From Stutzerimonas stutzeri (GTDB lineage: Bacteria; Pseudomonadota; Gammaproteobacteria; Pseudomonadales; Pseudomonadaceae), in assembly GCF_002890895.1 (NCBI RefSeq), contig NZ_POUL01000001.1, positions 372,001 to 436,000 on the forward strand: 64,000 nucleotides of DNA, given 5' to 3'. Shown here piece after piece: positions 18,879-29,982 of this stretch. The notes below the pieces were generated by a model, which had not been told where the DNA came from, did no database searches, and saw nothing but the letters and a program-made list of their open reading frames with translations. How positions within the stretch are numbered: the first letter of the stretch is position 1; each line of letters opens with the position of its first letter. The position numbers and the translations under genes are program-made.

Positions 18879-19250
18879 ATGCGTCAACCGGATATCGAAA
18901 TCTACCTCAGGGACGCCAGCCAGGACGCCGTCACTGACTGGCTGACCCAGGCGGTCGGAGCCTGCTCCCCCTGGCAAGCAAAGGGTAAAACCTTCAAGTG
19001 CAGGGCCGGCGACATTCCAGTGACCTGGCTGCCCAAGGCCGTGGGCAAGTGGCACAGCCTGCTGCTTGAAAGCGACGCCACGCCCTGGGAAGACGACATA
19101 GCCTGCGCCCGCGATGCCTATCAGGCACTCGGCGTGGAGATTCGCTGCGCACCGGGCGGTTGGCAGGAAGAGGAATCGGTGGAAGACGCCGACCGCTGGA
19201 TCAGCGTCAGTGAGCGTGGTGAAGCTGAAATCGTCTGGCGCACCGACTGA
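18879..19250 (+). CDS. Conserved-looking hypothetical protein (123 aa)
   Basis: Begins MRQPDIEIYLRDAS at the ATG at 18879; the frame is open to 18813, but that extension looks non-coding. The protein is soluble, tryptophan-rich (WLTQAVG, SPWQAKGK, TWLPKAVGKW, PWEDD, GGWQEEES) and acidic, with a C-terminal strand ending WISVSERGEAEIVWRTD. No known motif is recognised; such proteins follow rlmA/dapE in Pseudomonas as I recall. It is 121 bases after rlmA, with no clear terminator between. Confidence 0.78.
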   Translation: MRQPDIEIYLRDASQDAVTDWLTQAVGACSPWQAKGKTFKCRAGDIPVTWLPKAVGKWHSLLLESDATPWEDDIACARDAYQALGVEIRCAPGGWQEEESVEDADRWISVSERGEAEIVWRTD

Positions 19251-19327
19251 CCCTCAGTCAGCGCAGCGCACTCGATACATCTGTGACGAGACGCGAAGCC
19301 AGCAAAGGGTTACAGAGAGCGGAAAGT

Positions 19328-19345
19328 GAGCGGCTCAAGCCGCTC
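19328..19345. terminator. Stem-loop between convergent genes
   Basis: A perfect 8-bp stem, GAGCGGCT / AGCCGCTC, with a 2-base loop lies 7 bases beyond the stop of the minus-strand DUF1285 gene. On that strand it is followed by ACTTTCC, too weak for a classic U-tract. It may end both convergent transcripts. Confidence 0.45.
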
Positions 19346-19352
19346 TGACGCG

Positions 19353-19919
19353 CTACTCGGAGCGACCAATCTGAAAAAACTGGCCATGGCTCCACACACC
19401 TAGCCAAGCGACACCATCGATATCTCGCGGAACAGCCAGCTCCACCAACTGGTAAAACACGTTGCGATGAATCAGCGCCTCGAGGTTTGCCCGTACATGA
19501 ACGTAGGGCGCAGGCTCCTGCGTATCCGGATCCAGCTCGACCCGTATAGGGTGCTCGATTCCCGCTTCGGTTTCGTCGCCGACATTGGTGATAAAGCGCA
19601 GCACCTGGCCTTCGCCACTTCCTTCCACCACCAACTCGATAGCCACAAAAGGCGCGTCATCCACCTTGATGCCGACCTTCTCGACCGGGGTCACCAGGAA
19701 ATAATCATCGCCGTCTCGCCGAATAACCGAGGAAAACAGCCGCGCCATCGCTGGCCGCCCGATTGGCGTACCTTGGTAGATCCAACTCCCGTCGCGCGCG
19801 ATTCGCATATCCAGATCACCGCAGAACGGCGGGTTCCACAGGTGTACCGGTGGCAGGCCTTTTTTCTCGGCCTTGGGAATCTGACTTAACAGGTTTGCAG
19901 CTTTTCCCGTATCGCTCAT
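19353..19919 (-). CDS. DUF1285 protein (188 aa)
   Basis: A soluble protein of the DUF1285 family, found in proteobacteria and of unknown biochemical function. Visible conserved parts are LPPVHLWNPPFCGDLDMRIARDGSW, WIYQGTPIGRPAMARLFSSVIRRD and the C-terminal HRNVFYQLVELAV. The fold is predicted beta-rich and there is no signal peptide. It is transcribed just after the DUF4823 lipoprotein gene, 9 bases apart, so they form an operon. Confidence 0.87.
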   Translation of the reverse strand: MSDTGKAANLLSQIPKAEKKGLPPVHLWNPPFCGDLDMRIARDGSWIYQGTPIGRPAMARLFSSVIRRDGDDYFLVTPVEKVGIKVDDAPFVAIELVVEGSGEGQVLRFITNVGDETEAGIEHPIRVELDPDTQEPAPYVHVRANLEALIHRNVFYQLVELAVPRDIDGVAWLGVWSHGQFFQIGRSE

Positions 19920-19928
19920 GTCGGCTCC

Positions 19929-20534
19929 TCAGCGTCCCAGGCCTATCAGGCGCCGGGCGTAATCACGCAAGGGCGGCCCCAACAAGACCTGCGGTGTCGC
20001 GTCATAAATGTTTAGCAAACCGCCGCGACTGCGAATACTGGCGGTATCGACCAGATACCGATTTCCGGTCTCGATCAGCATCAACTGAACCACGCTGGTA
20101 TCGACACCTACACGATCAAGCGCGCGCTGATCGTTGAGCTCGTCAAAACTGCCAATACGGTCATCGGCCGCGGCGAATCGCGAATACAACAAGTAATGGG
20201 CACCAGCGATCGCCGCCTGGTTCAATGCTTCCTCCAGCCCTACAGGTTCTGGAGCGCGCCGGACCAGCGGAAAGTAAAGGACGAAGCTCTCAAACGCCTC
20301 TTCGGCCACCACGTTCGGTCGAGGATAGGCCCCGCCTGGGGGAACGAAATGCCCCTGCGCAATGTAGATGAAGGAATCCGGCTGCAGCCGCCACGAGGCG
20401 GACCTCACCGTCTCGCTATGGTCGAGAATGCCAACGTCTCGCAGTTGGAAGCGGGTTTCCTCGGCCATATCGCTGACTTTCATGCAGCCGCTCAGCATGA
20501 GCACGGCCACGATAAGGCTGAACACTTTCATCAT
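19929..20534 (-). CDS. DUF4823 lipoprotein (201 aa)
   Basis: A lipoprotein with leader MMKVFSLIVAVLMLSGC and a lipidated cysteine after the lipobox LSG. The frame is open to 20627, but the ATG pair at 20534/20531 is the only sensible start; AGGA lies about 10 bases upstream. The mature part resembles the DUF4823 family (SFIYIAQGHFVPPGG, ILYSRFAAADDRIGSF-like segments). No function is known. It overlaps none of its neighbours and sits between a radical SAM gene and the DUF1285 gene. Confidence 0.83.
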   Translation of the reverse strand: MMKVFSLIVAVLMLSGCMKVSDMAEETRFQLRDVGILDHSETVRSASWRLQPDSFIYIAQGHFVPPGGAYPRPNVVAEEAFESFVLYFPLVRRAPEPVGLEEALNQAAIAGAHYLLYSRFAAADDRIGSFDELNDQRALDRVGVDTSVVQLMLIETGNRYLVDTASIRSRGGLLNIYDATPQVLLGPPLRDYARRLIGLGR

Positions 20535-20608
20535 TTGCACCAGTCCTGACGGAAATCCGACGTTCGGCAAAGCAATGCAGCAAACACGCCAGTTCGCAGG
20601 AATGTGTC

Positions 20609-21499
20609 TCAGAGCCCCCGCTGCCACTCTTGGCGCAGCGGCGCACGCTCCGGTGATTCAATGGCCTGGCGGACCTGAGCCAACAGGGCGCGCTTGTCCT
20701 GACCGAGAACGCCCTTGAGAACCAGGTAATTCGAAGCATGGTCGCTGCGGAATACGGTGTCCTCGAGTTCCAGCGACTGCAGCAGGGTTTGGATCTCGCC
20801 AAACAGTGCCTGACGGTCAAGCGCTTGGAAATCCGCAAATCCTTCGCGAAAGCGCGCCTCGCCACCGGGGAAGCTGACGACAAGCGTAGACAGGTACTCA
20901 GGTTGCGCCTGGTTCATCAAGCGGGCCGAATTCAATGCATGCTGCTCGCTGAGGGCCTTTCCGCCGAGGCCGTTGAGGATCATCACCGAGCGGGTGATTC
21001 CAGCCTGTCGCAACTTATCCAATGCGCTAAGCGTCGACTCGTAGGTCTCACCTTTATTGACCCGCGCCAACACCTCGTCGTCCCCGGACTCAGCGCCTAT
21101 ATAAGCCATTTTGAGACCGGCATCGGCAAGCTCCTTGAGCTCGTCGACCGACTTCTTGCGAAGGTTACGCGGCAGGCAGTAGCTCGACACGCGCTCGACA
21201 TCGGGCATGTGCTTCCGGATTTGCTTGAGAATAGTCAGCAGTCGGCGAGTCGGTAGTACCAGCGCATCTCCATCAGCTAAAAACACGCGCTGAACGATCA
21301 GTCGTTCGCCACATCGCCTGATCTCTTCGAGCACCTGCTCTTCATCTCGAGCACGGAATTTCTTCTGCGGCTGAACATACATCTCGCAGAAGGTGCAGCG
21401 ATTCCAGGAGCATCCATTGGTAACAGGCAAGATCAGCGAATGCGCTTCGCTTGGCGGCCGGAACACCGGCTCGATGTAGCTGATGGGAAATGTGCTCAT
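20609..21499 (-). CDS. Radical SAM protein, unknown substrate (296 aa)
   Basis: An iron-sulfur radical enzyme: the [4Fe-4S]-binding cysteines are C30, C35 and C38 in NGCSWNRCTFCEMY, spaced C-x4-C-x2-C rather than the usual C-x3-C-x2-C. Later radical SAM barrel segments are VFLADGDALVLP, RVSSYCLPRNL, and AYIGAESGDDEVL. No second cluster domain or substrate domain is evident, and 296 residues is little more than the barrel. The substrate is unknown. It is separated from the lipoprotein gene by 74 bases. Confidence 0.85.
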   Translation of the reverse strand: MSTFPISYIEPVFRPPSEAHSLILPVTNGCSWNRCTFCEMYVQPQKKFRARDEEQVLEEIRRCGERLIVQRVFLADGDALVLPTRRLLTILKQIRKHMPDVERVSSYCLPRNLRKKSVDELKELADAGLKMAYIGAESGDDEVLARVNKGETYESTLSALDKLRQAGITRSVMILNGLGGKALSEQHALNSARLMNQAQPEYLSTLVVSFPGGEARFREGFADFQALDRQALFGEIQTLLQSLELEDTVFRSDHASNYLVLKGVLGQDKRALLAQVRQAIESPERAPLRQEWQRGL

Positions 21500-21546
21500 C
21501 GGATGTACCCGCCTCGCCAGCTAGCCATTGCCGCTGGTCCAAGTTG

Positions 21547-22167
21547 CTAGTCGCGCTTGCGCTTGTTTCCCATACGCACGCCGATATCCATTAGGAACTG
21601 GAAGAAACCTTCCTGATCCTCGAGAACATTGCTCCAGAATGGCGAGTGATACAGCGCAACAGCTCCATGCACCAGAGCCCAGGCTGCGCAATAGTGGAAG
21701 TAAGGCGGCACATCTTCCAGCTTGCCTTCGGCGATGCGACCTTTGATCAACTGGGTCAGGTGCTCGAAGTTGGAGGCACGGATACGATGAAGCTCCTCGA
21801 CCATGTCCGGCACCTGATTGCCCTTGACTACCTTTTCCTCGAGCCGGTCAAACAGGCGATAACGCTGGGGGTCGCCCATGCGAAACTCGAAGTAGGCGCG
21901 CGACAGCGCTTCCTTGTCCTGATCGAGACTCGGCGAATGGAGCAGCTCATTCAGATCCCGCTCGTAGTCGAGCATCAGCCGAAGGTAGATTTCAGCCTTC
22001 GATTTGAAGTGCTTGTAGATGGTGCCTTTGCCGATGCCAACCCTGTCGGCGATCATCTCGACAGTGACGCTGTCTTCACCTTGTTCGAGGAACAGCTGGA
22101 GCGCCGTGTCGAGAATCTCTTGTTCGCGACGGCGAAATTCGCGGACCTTGCGGGATTCATTTTGCAT
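21547..22167 (-). CDS. TetR-family transcriptional regulator (206 aa)
   Basis: A one-domain TetR regulator: the N-terminal helix-turn-helix covers about residues 15-60 (EILDTALQLFLEQG, VTVEMIADRVGIGKGTIYKHF). The helical ligand-binding half is about 75-195. It is divergent from the aminotransferase gene across only 73 bases, where a -10 (CATAAT, complement of 22201-22206) serves its own start and an imperfect dyad CTGTTTAGTCAG (22208-22219) covers that promoter. Control of itself and of the neighbour is therefore plausible but not demonstrated. The ligand is unknown. Confidence 0.9.
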   Translation of the reverse strand: MQNESRKVREFRRREQEILDTALQLFLEQGEDSVTVEMIADRVGIGKGTIYKHFKSKAEIYLRLMLDYERDLNELLHSPSLDQDKEALSRAYFEFRMGDPQRYRLFDRLEEKVVKGNQVPDMVEELHRIRASNFEHLTQLIKGRIAEGKLEDVPPYFHYCAAWALVHGAVALYHSPFWSNVLEDQEGFFQFLMDIGVRMGNKRKRD

Positions 22168-22240
22168 AAGAGGCTGCGGAGTGAAAAATCGAAGCAGATG
22201 ATTATGCCTGTTTAGTCAGAAAATGCACGGAACATTGCCT

Positions 22241-23374
22241 ATGAGTACATTGAATGACGAATTTCCCCAAATCGAAGGCTTACGGTACCTAAATCACGCG
22301 GCTGTGGCGCCCTGGCCACGTCGAGCGAGCGATGCGGTAATCAAATTTGCCGAGCAGAACAGCACGGTTGGCGCGCGCGATTATCCTCAATGGCTGGCGG
22401 TCGAAACCCGCTTGCGAGATCGTCTGGCCAGACTGCTCAACGCACCCAGCCCAGCGGACATTGCGCTGGTCAAGAACACCTCGGAAGCACTTTCTTTCGT
22501 GGCCTTTGGGCTGGATTGGAAAGCAGGTGACCAAGTCGTCATAAGCGACGAGGAGTTCCCCTCCAATCGTGTGGTTTGGGAGGCGCTGCAACCGCAAGGA
22601 GTTGAGGTCATCCAGGTCAGTCTCAAGGGCAAAGATCCCGAAGGCGATCTGCTAGCAGCCTGTGGCCCGAATGTGCGCCTGCTGGCGATCAGTGCCGTGC
22701 AGTACGCAAGTGGGCTAAGGCTTGATCTACCACGACTCGGTCAAGGCTGCGAACAACGAGGGGTACTGCTGTGCATCGATGCAATACAACAGCTGGGCGC
22801 GCTGCCATTCGATGTTCAGCAGTATCGATGCGCGTTCGCCATGGCGGACGGGCACAAATGGCTATTGGGGCCGGAGGGCCTGGGGGTGTTCTATTGCCGT
22901 AGCGACTTGCGCGGTCAGCTCAAGCTTCACGAATACGGCTGGCATATGCTCGAGCACGCCGGTGATTATGACCGCAGCGACTGGCAGCCAGCATCCAGCG
23001 CCCAGCGCTTCGAGTGCGGCAGCCCAAATCTGCTTGGCGCCATGGCATTGGACGCAAGCTTGTCTCTGCTCGAAGAAGTAGGAATGGTCGCAGTGGGCCA
23101 GGCGCTGGCCAAACGCATTGAGCATCTTCAGCGCGAGCTGGAGGCCATGCCGGGAGTCGCGCTGCTGAGCCCAACCAATCCAGGCCGACGGGCAGGCATC
23201 CTGACGTTCCGGATTGAGGGGCTGGACAACCCGACGCTTTTTCAATGCCTCAAACAGGAGCAGGTCGTCTGTGCGCTTCGGGGCGGAGGGATCAGGCTGT
23301 CACCGCATTTCTACACGCGAGCAGAGGTTATCGAACAAACTTTGGCAGTCATTCACCGGCTGCTCGTGAAGTGA
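22241..23374 (+). CDS. Class-V aminotransferase-fold protein (377 aa)
   Basis: A PLP enzyme related to cysteine desulfurases, isopenicillin-N epimerases and EgtE-type lyases. The PLP lysine is K206 in MADGHKWLLGPEG; the N-terminal segment is LRYLNHAAVAPWPRRASDAV, and EEFPSNRVVWEAL resembles the phosphate-binding region. There is no desulfurase-type reactive Cys loop near the C-terminus (sequence there is SPHFYTRAE), so it is unlikely to be a desulfurase. The ATG at 22241 is chosen over an upstream one at 22223. The reaction cannot be assigned. A 3' region with a possible structured RNA and terminator follows. Confidence 0.85.
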   Translation: MSTLNDEFPQIEGLRYLNHAAVAPWPRRASDAVIKFAEQNSTVGARDYPQWLAVETRLRDRLARLLNAPSPADIALVKNTSEALSFVAFGLDWKAGDQVVISDEEFPSNRVVWEALQPQGVEVIQVSLKGKDPEGDLLAACGPNVRLLAISAVQYASGLRLDLPRLGQGCEQRGVLLCIDAIQQLGALPFDVQQYRCAFAMADGHKWLLGPEGLGVFYCRSDLRGQLKLHEYGWHMLEHAGDYDRSDWQPASSAQRFECGSPNLLGAMALDASLSLLEEVGMVAVGQALAKRIEHLQRELEAMPGVALLSPTNPGRRAGILTFRIEGLDNPTLFQCLKQEQVVCALRGGGIRLSPHFYTRAEVIEQTLAVIHRLLVK

Positions 23375-23410
23375 GCGATCAGCCTGATCGTGACTATTCC
23401 AAATCCGTTT

Positions 23411-23430
23411 AAAAAGGGCCGTATTCGCCC
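23411..23430 (-). terminator. Weak terminator for the permease gene
   Basis: Read on the minus strand, GGGC-N7-GCCC is followed by five T. The stem is only 4 bp, but it lies downstream of the permease stop in the right orientation. Confidence 0.35.
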
Positions 23431-23448
23431 AGCAGGGTTAACGATCCG

Positions 23449-23571
23449 GACCAATACTTCAATCACTGGCCGCGCAATCCCCCCAATGCTCGGCCAGCTG
23501 AGGGAGCGAGGAACGTGACCTCATACTCCTAATGGTCTTGACCCGGCTCCTCGTGACGCCGGGTTTTTTTT
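23449..23571 (+). ncRNA. Possible structured RNA or 3'UTR RNA
   Basis: In the 206-base gap after the aminotransferase gene, several complementary segments nest. GACCA (23449-23453) pairs with TGGTC (23533-23537). Inside it, CTGGCC (23466-23471) pairs with GGCCAG (23492-23497), enclosing a 20-base loop that contains six C (23479-23484). GAGG (23508-23511) can pair with CCTC (23519-23522). An intrinsic terminator follows. No convincing promoter is seen, so a processed 3'UTR is as likely as an independent small RNA. Confidence 0.35.
23542..23571 (+). terminator. Rho-independent terminator
   Basis: CCCGGC (23542-23547) and GCCGGG (23558-23563) form a GC-rich stem, followed by eight T. It ends plus-strand transcription from the aminotransferase gene or the possible small RNA, 9 bases before the stop of the convergent permease. 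Confidence 0.85.
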
Positions 23572-23580
23572 GCCTGTGTC

Positions 23581-24984
23581 TCAGGCTTCACTATGCGCTG
23601 CGCGCCGGCTCGAAAGCCTCAACCGGAAGCACATCCAGATAAACAGCACCCAGAACGGCATGGCTATGATGGACGTTCGCAGACCTGGCATCGACAGCAT
23701 GATGGCGGCAATCAATGCCACAAACGCCAGGCACAGGTAGTTGCTGAACGGATACCAGAAGGCCTTAAAGGAAGGCTCGATACCCTGCGCTTTCATCGCC
23801 TTGCGAAACTTCAGGTGAGCAAGGCTGATCATTGCCCAGTTGATCAACAGCGCCGCAACCACCAGCGACATGAGCAATTCGAGTGCTGTTTGCGGCAGCA
23901 GGTAGTTGACCAGCACGCAGAGCATGGTGACCAGCGCCGAAAGTGCGATCGCCAGAACCGGCACGCCACGGCGATTGACCATCATCAGCACCTTTGGCGC
24001 ATCGCCCTGCTCTGCCAACCCGTACAGCATGCGACTGTTGCAGTACACGCCGCTGTTATAGACCGAGAGGGCAGCCGTCAGCACCACGAAGTTAAGGATG
24101 TGCGCCGCAGTGTCGCTGCCGATCAGTGAAAATATCTGCACGAAAGGGCTGCCGCTGTAAGGGTCACCGGCCGAGCCCAGCGTTTCCAGCAAGCTGTCCC
24201 ACGGATAAAGCGCCAGCAGAACGCTGAGGGCGCCGATGTAGAAAATCAGAATCCGGTAAACAACCTGATTGATGGCTTTCGGAATGACCGTCCTCGGGTC
24301 CGATGCTTCGGCTGCGGTAATCCCCACCAACTCCAAGCCGCCGAAGGAAAACATGATAATGGCCAGCGCCATGACCATCCCGCTGATGCCGTTGGGGAAG
24401 AATCCGCCGTGGCTCCAGAGGTTGCTGAAGCCGGCCTGCTCGCCACCTGCGCCGCTCAGCAGCAAGTACAGGCCCAGCGCAATCATGCCAACGATGGCGC
24501 CAACCTTGACGATGGCAAACCAGAACTCAGTCTCACCAAAGGTCTTCACATTGACCAGATTGATCAGGTTGATCAGCACGAAAAACACTGCAGCGGTGGC
24601 CCAAGTCGGCACCTCCGGCCACCAGAACTGAACGTACTTGCCTACCGCCGTCAACTCGGCCATTCCCACAAGCACATAAAGCACCCAGTAGTTCCAACCG
24701 GACAGAAAGCCCGCATAGGGCGCCCAGTATTTGTGCGCGAAATGACTGAAGGACCCAGCAACCGGCTCCTCGACGATCATTTCACCAAGCTGACGCATGA
24801 TAAGGAACGCGATCATCCCGCCGATGGCATAACCCAGAATCATCGAAGGCCCAGCGCTGCGCAGCACGCCAGCCGAGCCAAGGAAGAGCCCCGTTCCGAT
24901 AGCCCCGCCGAGCGCGATCAGCTGGATATGCCGGTTTTTCAGGCCGCGCTGAAGCGGCCCAGTGTGCAGCGCATCGCTGGACAT
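23581..24984 (-). CDS. Amino acid permease, AroP-like (467 aa)
   Basis: An APC-superfamily transporter of the amino acid transporter (AAT) family with about 12 membrane segments. The N-terminal signature RGLKNRHIQLIALGGAIG and the core EEPVAGSFSHFAHKYW, GWNYWVLYVLVGMAELTAV and FSFGGLELVGITAAEA resemble E. coli AroP very closely, so aromatic amino acid or related proton-coupled uptake is the best guess. The open frame continues to 25407, but that part is antisense to tatD; the ATG at 24984 is chosen. The substrate is not proven by sequence. A TACAAT hexamer on the minus strand at 25106-25111 may be part of its promoter. Confidence 0.9.
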   Translation of the reverse strand: MSSDALHTGPLQRGLKNRHIQLIALGGAIGTGLFLGSAGVLRSAGPSMILGYAIGGMIAFLIMRQLGEMIVEEPVAGSFSHFAHKYWAPYAGFLSGWNYWVLYVLVGMAELTAVGKYVQFWWPEVPTWATAAVFFVLINLINLVNVKTFGETEFWFAIVKVGAIVGMIALGLYLLLSGAGGEQAGFSNLWSHGGFFPNGISGMVMALAIIMFSFGGLELVGITAAEASDPRTVIPKAINQVVYRILIFYIGALSVLLALYPWDSLLETLGSAGDPYSGSPFVQIFSLIGSDTAAHILNFVVLTAALSVYNSGVYCNSRMLYGLAEQGDAPKVLMMVNRRGVPVLAIALSALVTMLCVLVNYLLPQTALELLMSLVVAALLINWAMISLAHLKFRKAMKAQGIEPSFKAFWYPFSNYLCLAFVALIAAIMLSMPGLRTSIIAMPFWVLFIWMCFRLRLSSRRAAHSEA

Positions 24985-25171
24985 GGCGTCACCTTGTTTG
25001 GTCTGTGACGAAGAAAAGACGAGACTGACGGCCGGCCATGCATGAGCGTTAAGCCAACCGTCGCATCCTAATGCCGGCAGCCGGCGTGTGCGTGAAGCGG
25101 CGCGGATTGTACACCGCATCTGCAGAGAAGGCCCGCCACGCACGCCGGTTTGCAAGCTGCCGCGGCGCGCT

Positions 25172-25957
25172 TCAGCTCTTGACGCGAGCCAAGGGAAACA
25201 GCCGCTTGAAATTTTCCGTAGTTTGCGCCGCCAGCGCCTCGAAACCGACACCGCGCTGCTCAGCAAGGTACTCGGCGACTTCCCGCACATACTGCGGCAG
25301 GTTCGGCTTACCGCGATAAGGGACGGGGGCGAGATAGGGCGAATCCGTTTCAACCAGCAGACGATCCGCAGGGACACGGCGGGCCACATCGCGGAGCGCT
25401 TCGGCATTGCGGAACGTCACGATGCCCGATAGCGAAATATAGAACCCGAGATCCAGGGCGGACTTGGCCATGTCCCAGTCTTCGGTGAAGCAATGCAGCA
25501 CGCCAGCCTGCGGCAACGACGCTTCGCGAAGCAGCGCCAGTGTGTCGGAGCGAGCCGCACGGGTGTGGACGATGACGGGTTTTCCGCAGACCTGTGCGGC
25601 TTCTAGATGCAGGCGGAACGACTGTTGCTGCAGCTCGGCGGCTTCGGGCTCGTAATGATAATCGAGCCCGGTTTCCCCGATTGCGACCACGCCGGGCGCG
25701 GCAAGCTCCTCCAGTAACCAGCCCAGCGCAGGTTCGGCACCAGGCTCGAGGTCCAGCGGGTGTACGCCCACCGAACAGTCGACGTCTGCATAGCGCTGCG
25801 AGAGCGCTTTGACTGCCGCAGTGTTCTCGGCGCTGACACCAATGCAGAGGAAATGCCCAACACCCCGTTGACGCGCCGCATCGAGCGCTGCATCAAGGGA
25901 GCCGTCGTGCGAGGCCAGATCGAGACGATCTAGGTGACAATGCGAGTCGATCAGCAT
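25172..25957 (-). CDS. tatD: TatD-family metal-dependent hydrolase (261 aa)
   Basis: A TIM-barrel hydrolase with two-metal site, of the TatD/YcfH group that acts as a 3'-5' DNA exonuclease in characterised members. The metal-binding HxH is in MLIDSHCHLDRL (His6, His8); GETGLDYHYEP carries the bridging glutamate; VIVHTRAARSD and LLVETDSPYLAP carry the remaining ligands. It lies immediately after the holB-pilZ cluster, 140 bases past the pilZ stop, an arrangement like that of E. coli holB-ycfH. Confidence 0.93.
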   Translation of the reverse strand: MLIDSHCHLDRLDLASHDGSLDAALDAARQRGVGHFLCIGVSAENTAAVKALSQRYADVDCSVGVHPLDLEPGAEPALGWLLEELAAPGVVAIGETGLDYHYEPEAAELQQQSFRLHLEAAQVCGKPVIVHTRAARSDTLALLREASLPQAGVLHCFTEDWDMAKSALDLGFYISLSGIVTFRNAEALRDVARRVPADRLLVETDSPYLAPVPYRGKPNLPQYVREVAEYLAEQRGVGFEALAAQTTENFKRLFPLARVKS

Positions 25958-26097
25958 GGAAACTACCCGAACCTAAACGCGCCATTGTAGAGCAAGCACC
26001 TGCTCATTCGCAGCCAGGTTCGTCAGGACAAGGCAGCTCGGGGGAAAAGCAAAGGCCAGAAAGGAGGCGAAGTAACGGGCAGCCGTCCGTTATCAAC

Positions 26098-26454
26098 TTA
26101 CATGGTGTGCGTTGGCCGGTCGGACTTCATCGCGCCGGCGAGGTAGGTTTCGATCTTGTTGCGCGCTGTCGAGTCGCCTTCATTGAATTGCACACCAACG
26201 CCGGCCGCCCGGTTGCCTTGAGCACCCTTGGGCGTAATCCAAACGACCTTGCCGGCGACTGGGATTTTTTCAGGCTCATCCATCAGGCTCAGCAGCATGA
26301 ACACCTCGTCGCCGAGCTTGTAGCTTTTGTTGGTGGGAATGAACAATCCGCCATGCTTGATGAAAGGCATGAACGCGGCATAGAGCACCGACTTGTCCTT
26401 GATGGTCAGGGACAGAATGCCGTTACGCGGACCAAGGTTTGCAGGCAGGCTCAT
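26098..26454 (-). CDS. pilZ: PilZ, type IV pilus assembly protein (118 aa)
   Basis: The single-domain PilZ founding protein, required for type IV pilus assembly in Pseudomonas. It begins LPANLGPRNGILSLTIKDK and has the AAFMPFIKHGGLFIPT core. The N-terminal RxxxR motif that binds cyclic di-GMP in other PilZ proteins is not present, consistent with the reported inability of this protein to bind it. It follows holB by 31 bases, as in other Pseudomonas, and is probably at the end of the fabF operon. Confidence 0.92.
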   Translation of the reverse strand: MSLPANLGPRNGILSLTIKDKSVLYAAFMPFIKHGGLFIPTNKSYKLGDEVFMLLSLMDEPEKIPVAGKVVWITPKGAQGNRAAGVGVQFNEGDSTARNKIETYLAGAMKSDRPTHTM

Positions 26455-26485
26455 GCAGTATTCCTAACAACAGTTCCGATGGATT

Positions 26486-29160
<2,675 letters not shown>

Positions 29161-29164
<4 letters not shown>

Positions 29165-29982
29165 GTATTGCTCGACAGATCATTCACCAAGCGTTGAAGT
29201 TTACGTGTGACCGGCCCCACCGACCATACGCTGGCGTCCAATTGGCGCACAGGCCAGATACCGTACAGGCTGTTACACACAAAAACCTCGTCTGCACGAT
29301 GTAGCTGTTCGAGCGAAAGATCGCAGACCAGGGTTGATACGCCAACTTGCCGCGCGCGCTCCAGCACTTCTTCGCGCATGACCCCCGCCACCCCACAACG
29401 CTCGAGGGACGGCGTCATCAACCGGGCCGAATCGACGATAAACAGGTTGCTGAACACGCCTTCGATAACCCGCCCGGAGGTGTCGCGCATCAGGCCTTCA
29501 GCGAACGCCAAATCCTGCCACTCAGCGCGGGCCAGCACCTGTTCCAGGCGGTTCAGGTGCTTCAGCCCGGCCAGAATCGGCTGCTCGGCCAGACGGGTCG
29601 TACAGGGGAAAAGGCGCACACCCTGTTCGGCATGTGCTTTCGGGTAATCAGGCAGGGGAGATCCGGTTAGGACGATTCGGGGCTGACAAGGAATGGGCGG
29701 AGCGTAGCCTCTCCTGCCCTCCCCCCGGCTAACAATGAGCTTAGCTACACCCCTTCCGAGCTCGGCACAGAAAGCGCTGAGGTAACTGCTCACGAGGTCG
29801 ATATCACAGGGAATAGCCAGACGCTGACAGCCACTCGCCAGTCGCTGCAAATGCCGATCTAGCAGCTCGGGCTGGCCGCCCACCACCTTGATCGTTTCAA
29901 ATAAACCGTCGCCGTACGCAAGCGCTCGATCATGAACGGGCAGCCCTTCAGCCGGCTGCCCGTCCACCCAGCTCAACGTCAC
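29161..29982 (-). CDS. pabC: Aminodeoxychorismate lyase (273 aa)
   Basis: A fold-type IV PLP enzyme that converts aminodeoxychorismate to p-aminobenzoate and pyruvate for folate synthesis. The PLP lysine is K141 in [24 protein letters not shown] and the C-terminal [13 protein letters not shown] are signature parts. Its GTG start overlaps the fabF stop (GTGA). The fabF-pabC pairing is widely conserved in gammaproteobacteria. Confidence 0.95.

Noticed and set aside
23375..23580. tRNA or riboswitch in the gap after the aminotransferase gene
   Set aside because: No acceptor stem with CCA, no T-loop (GTTCRA) and no recognisable aptamer; the gap is described instead as a possible small RNA.
23581..25407. 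Extended 608-residue form of the amino acid permease
   Set aside because: The extension overlaps tatD on the same strand in another frame; AroP homologues begin at the ATG at 24984.
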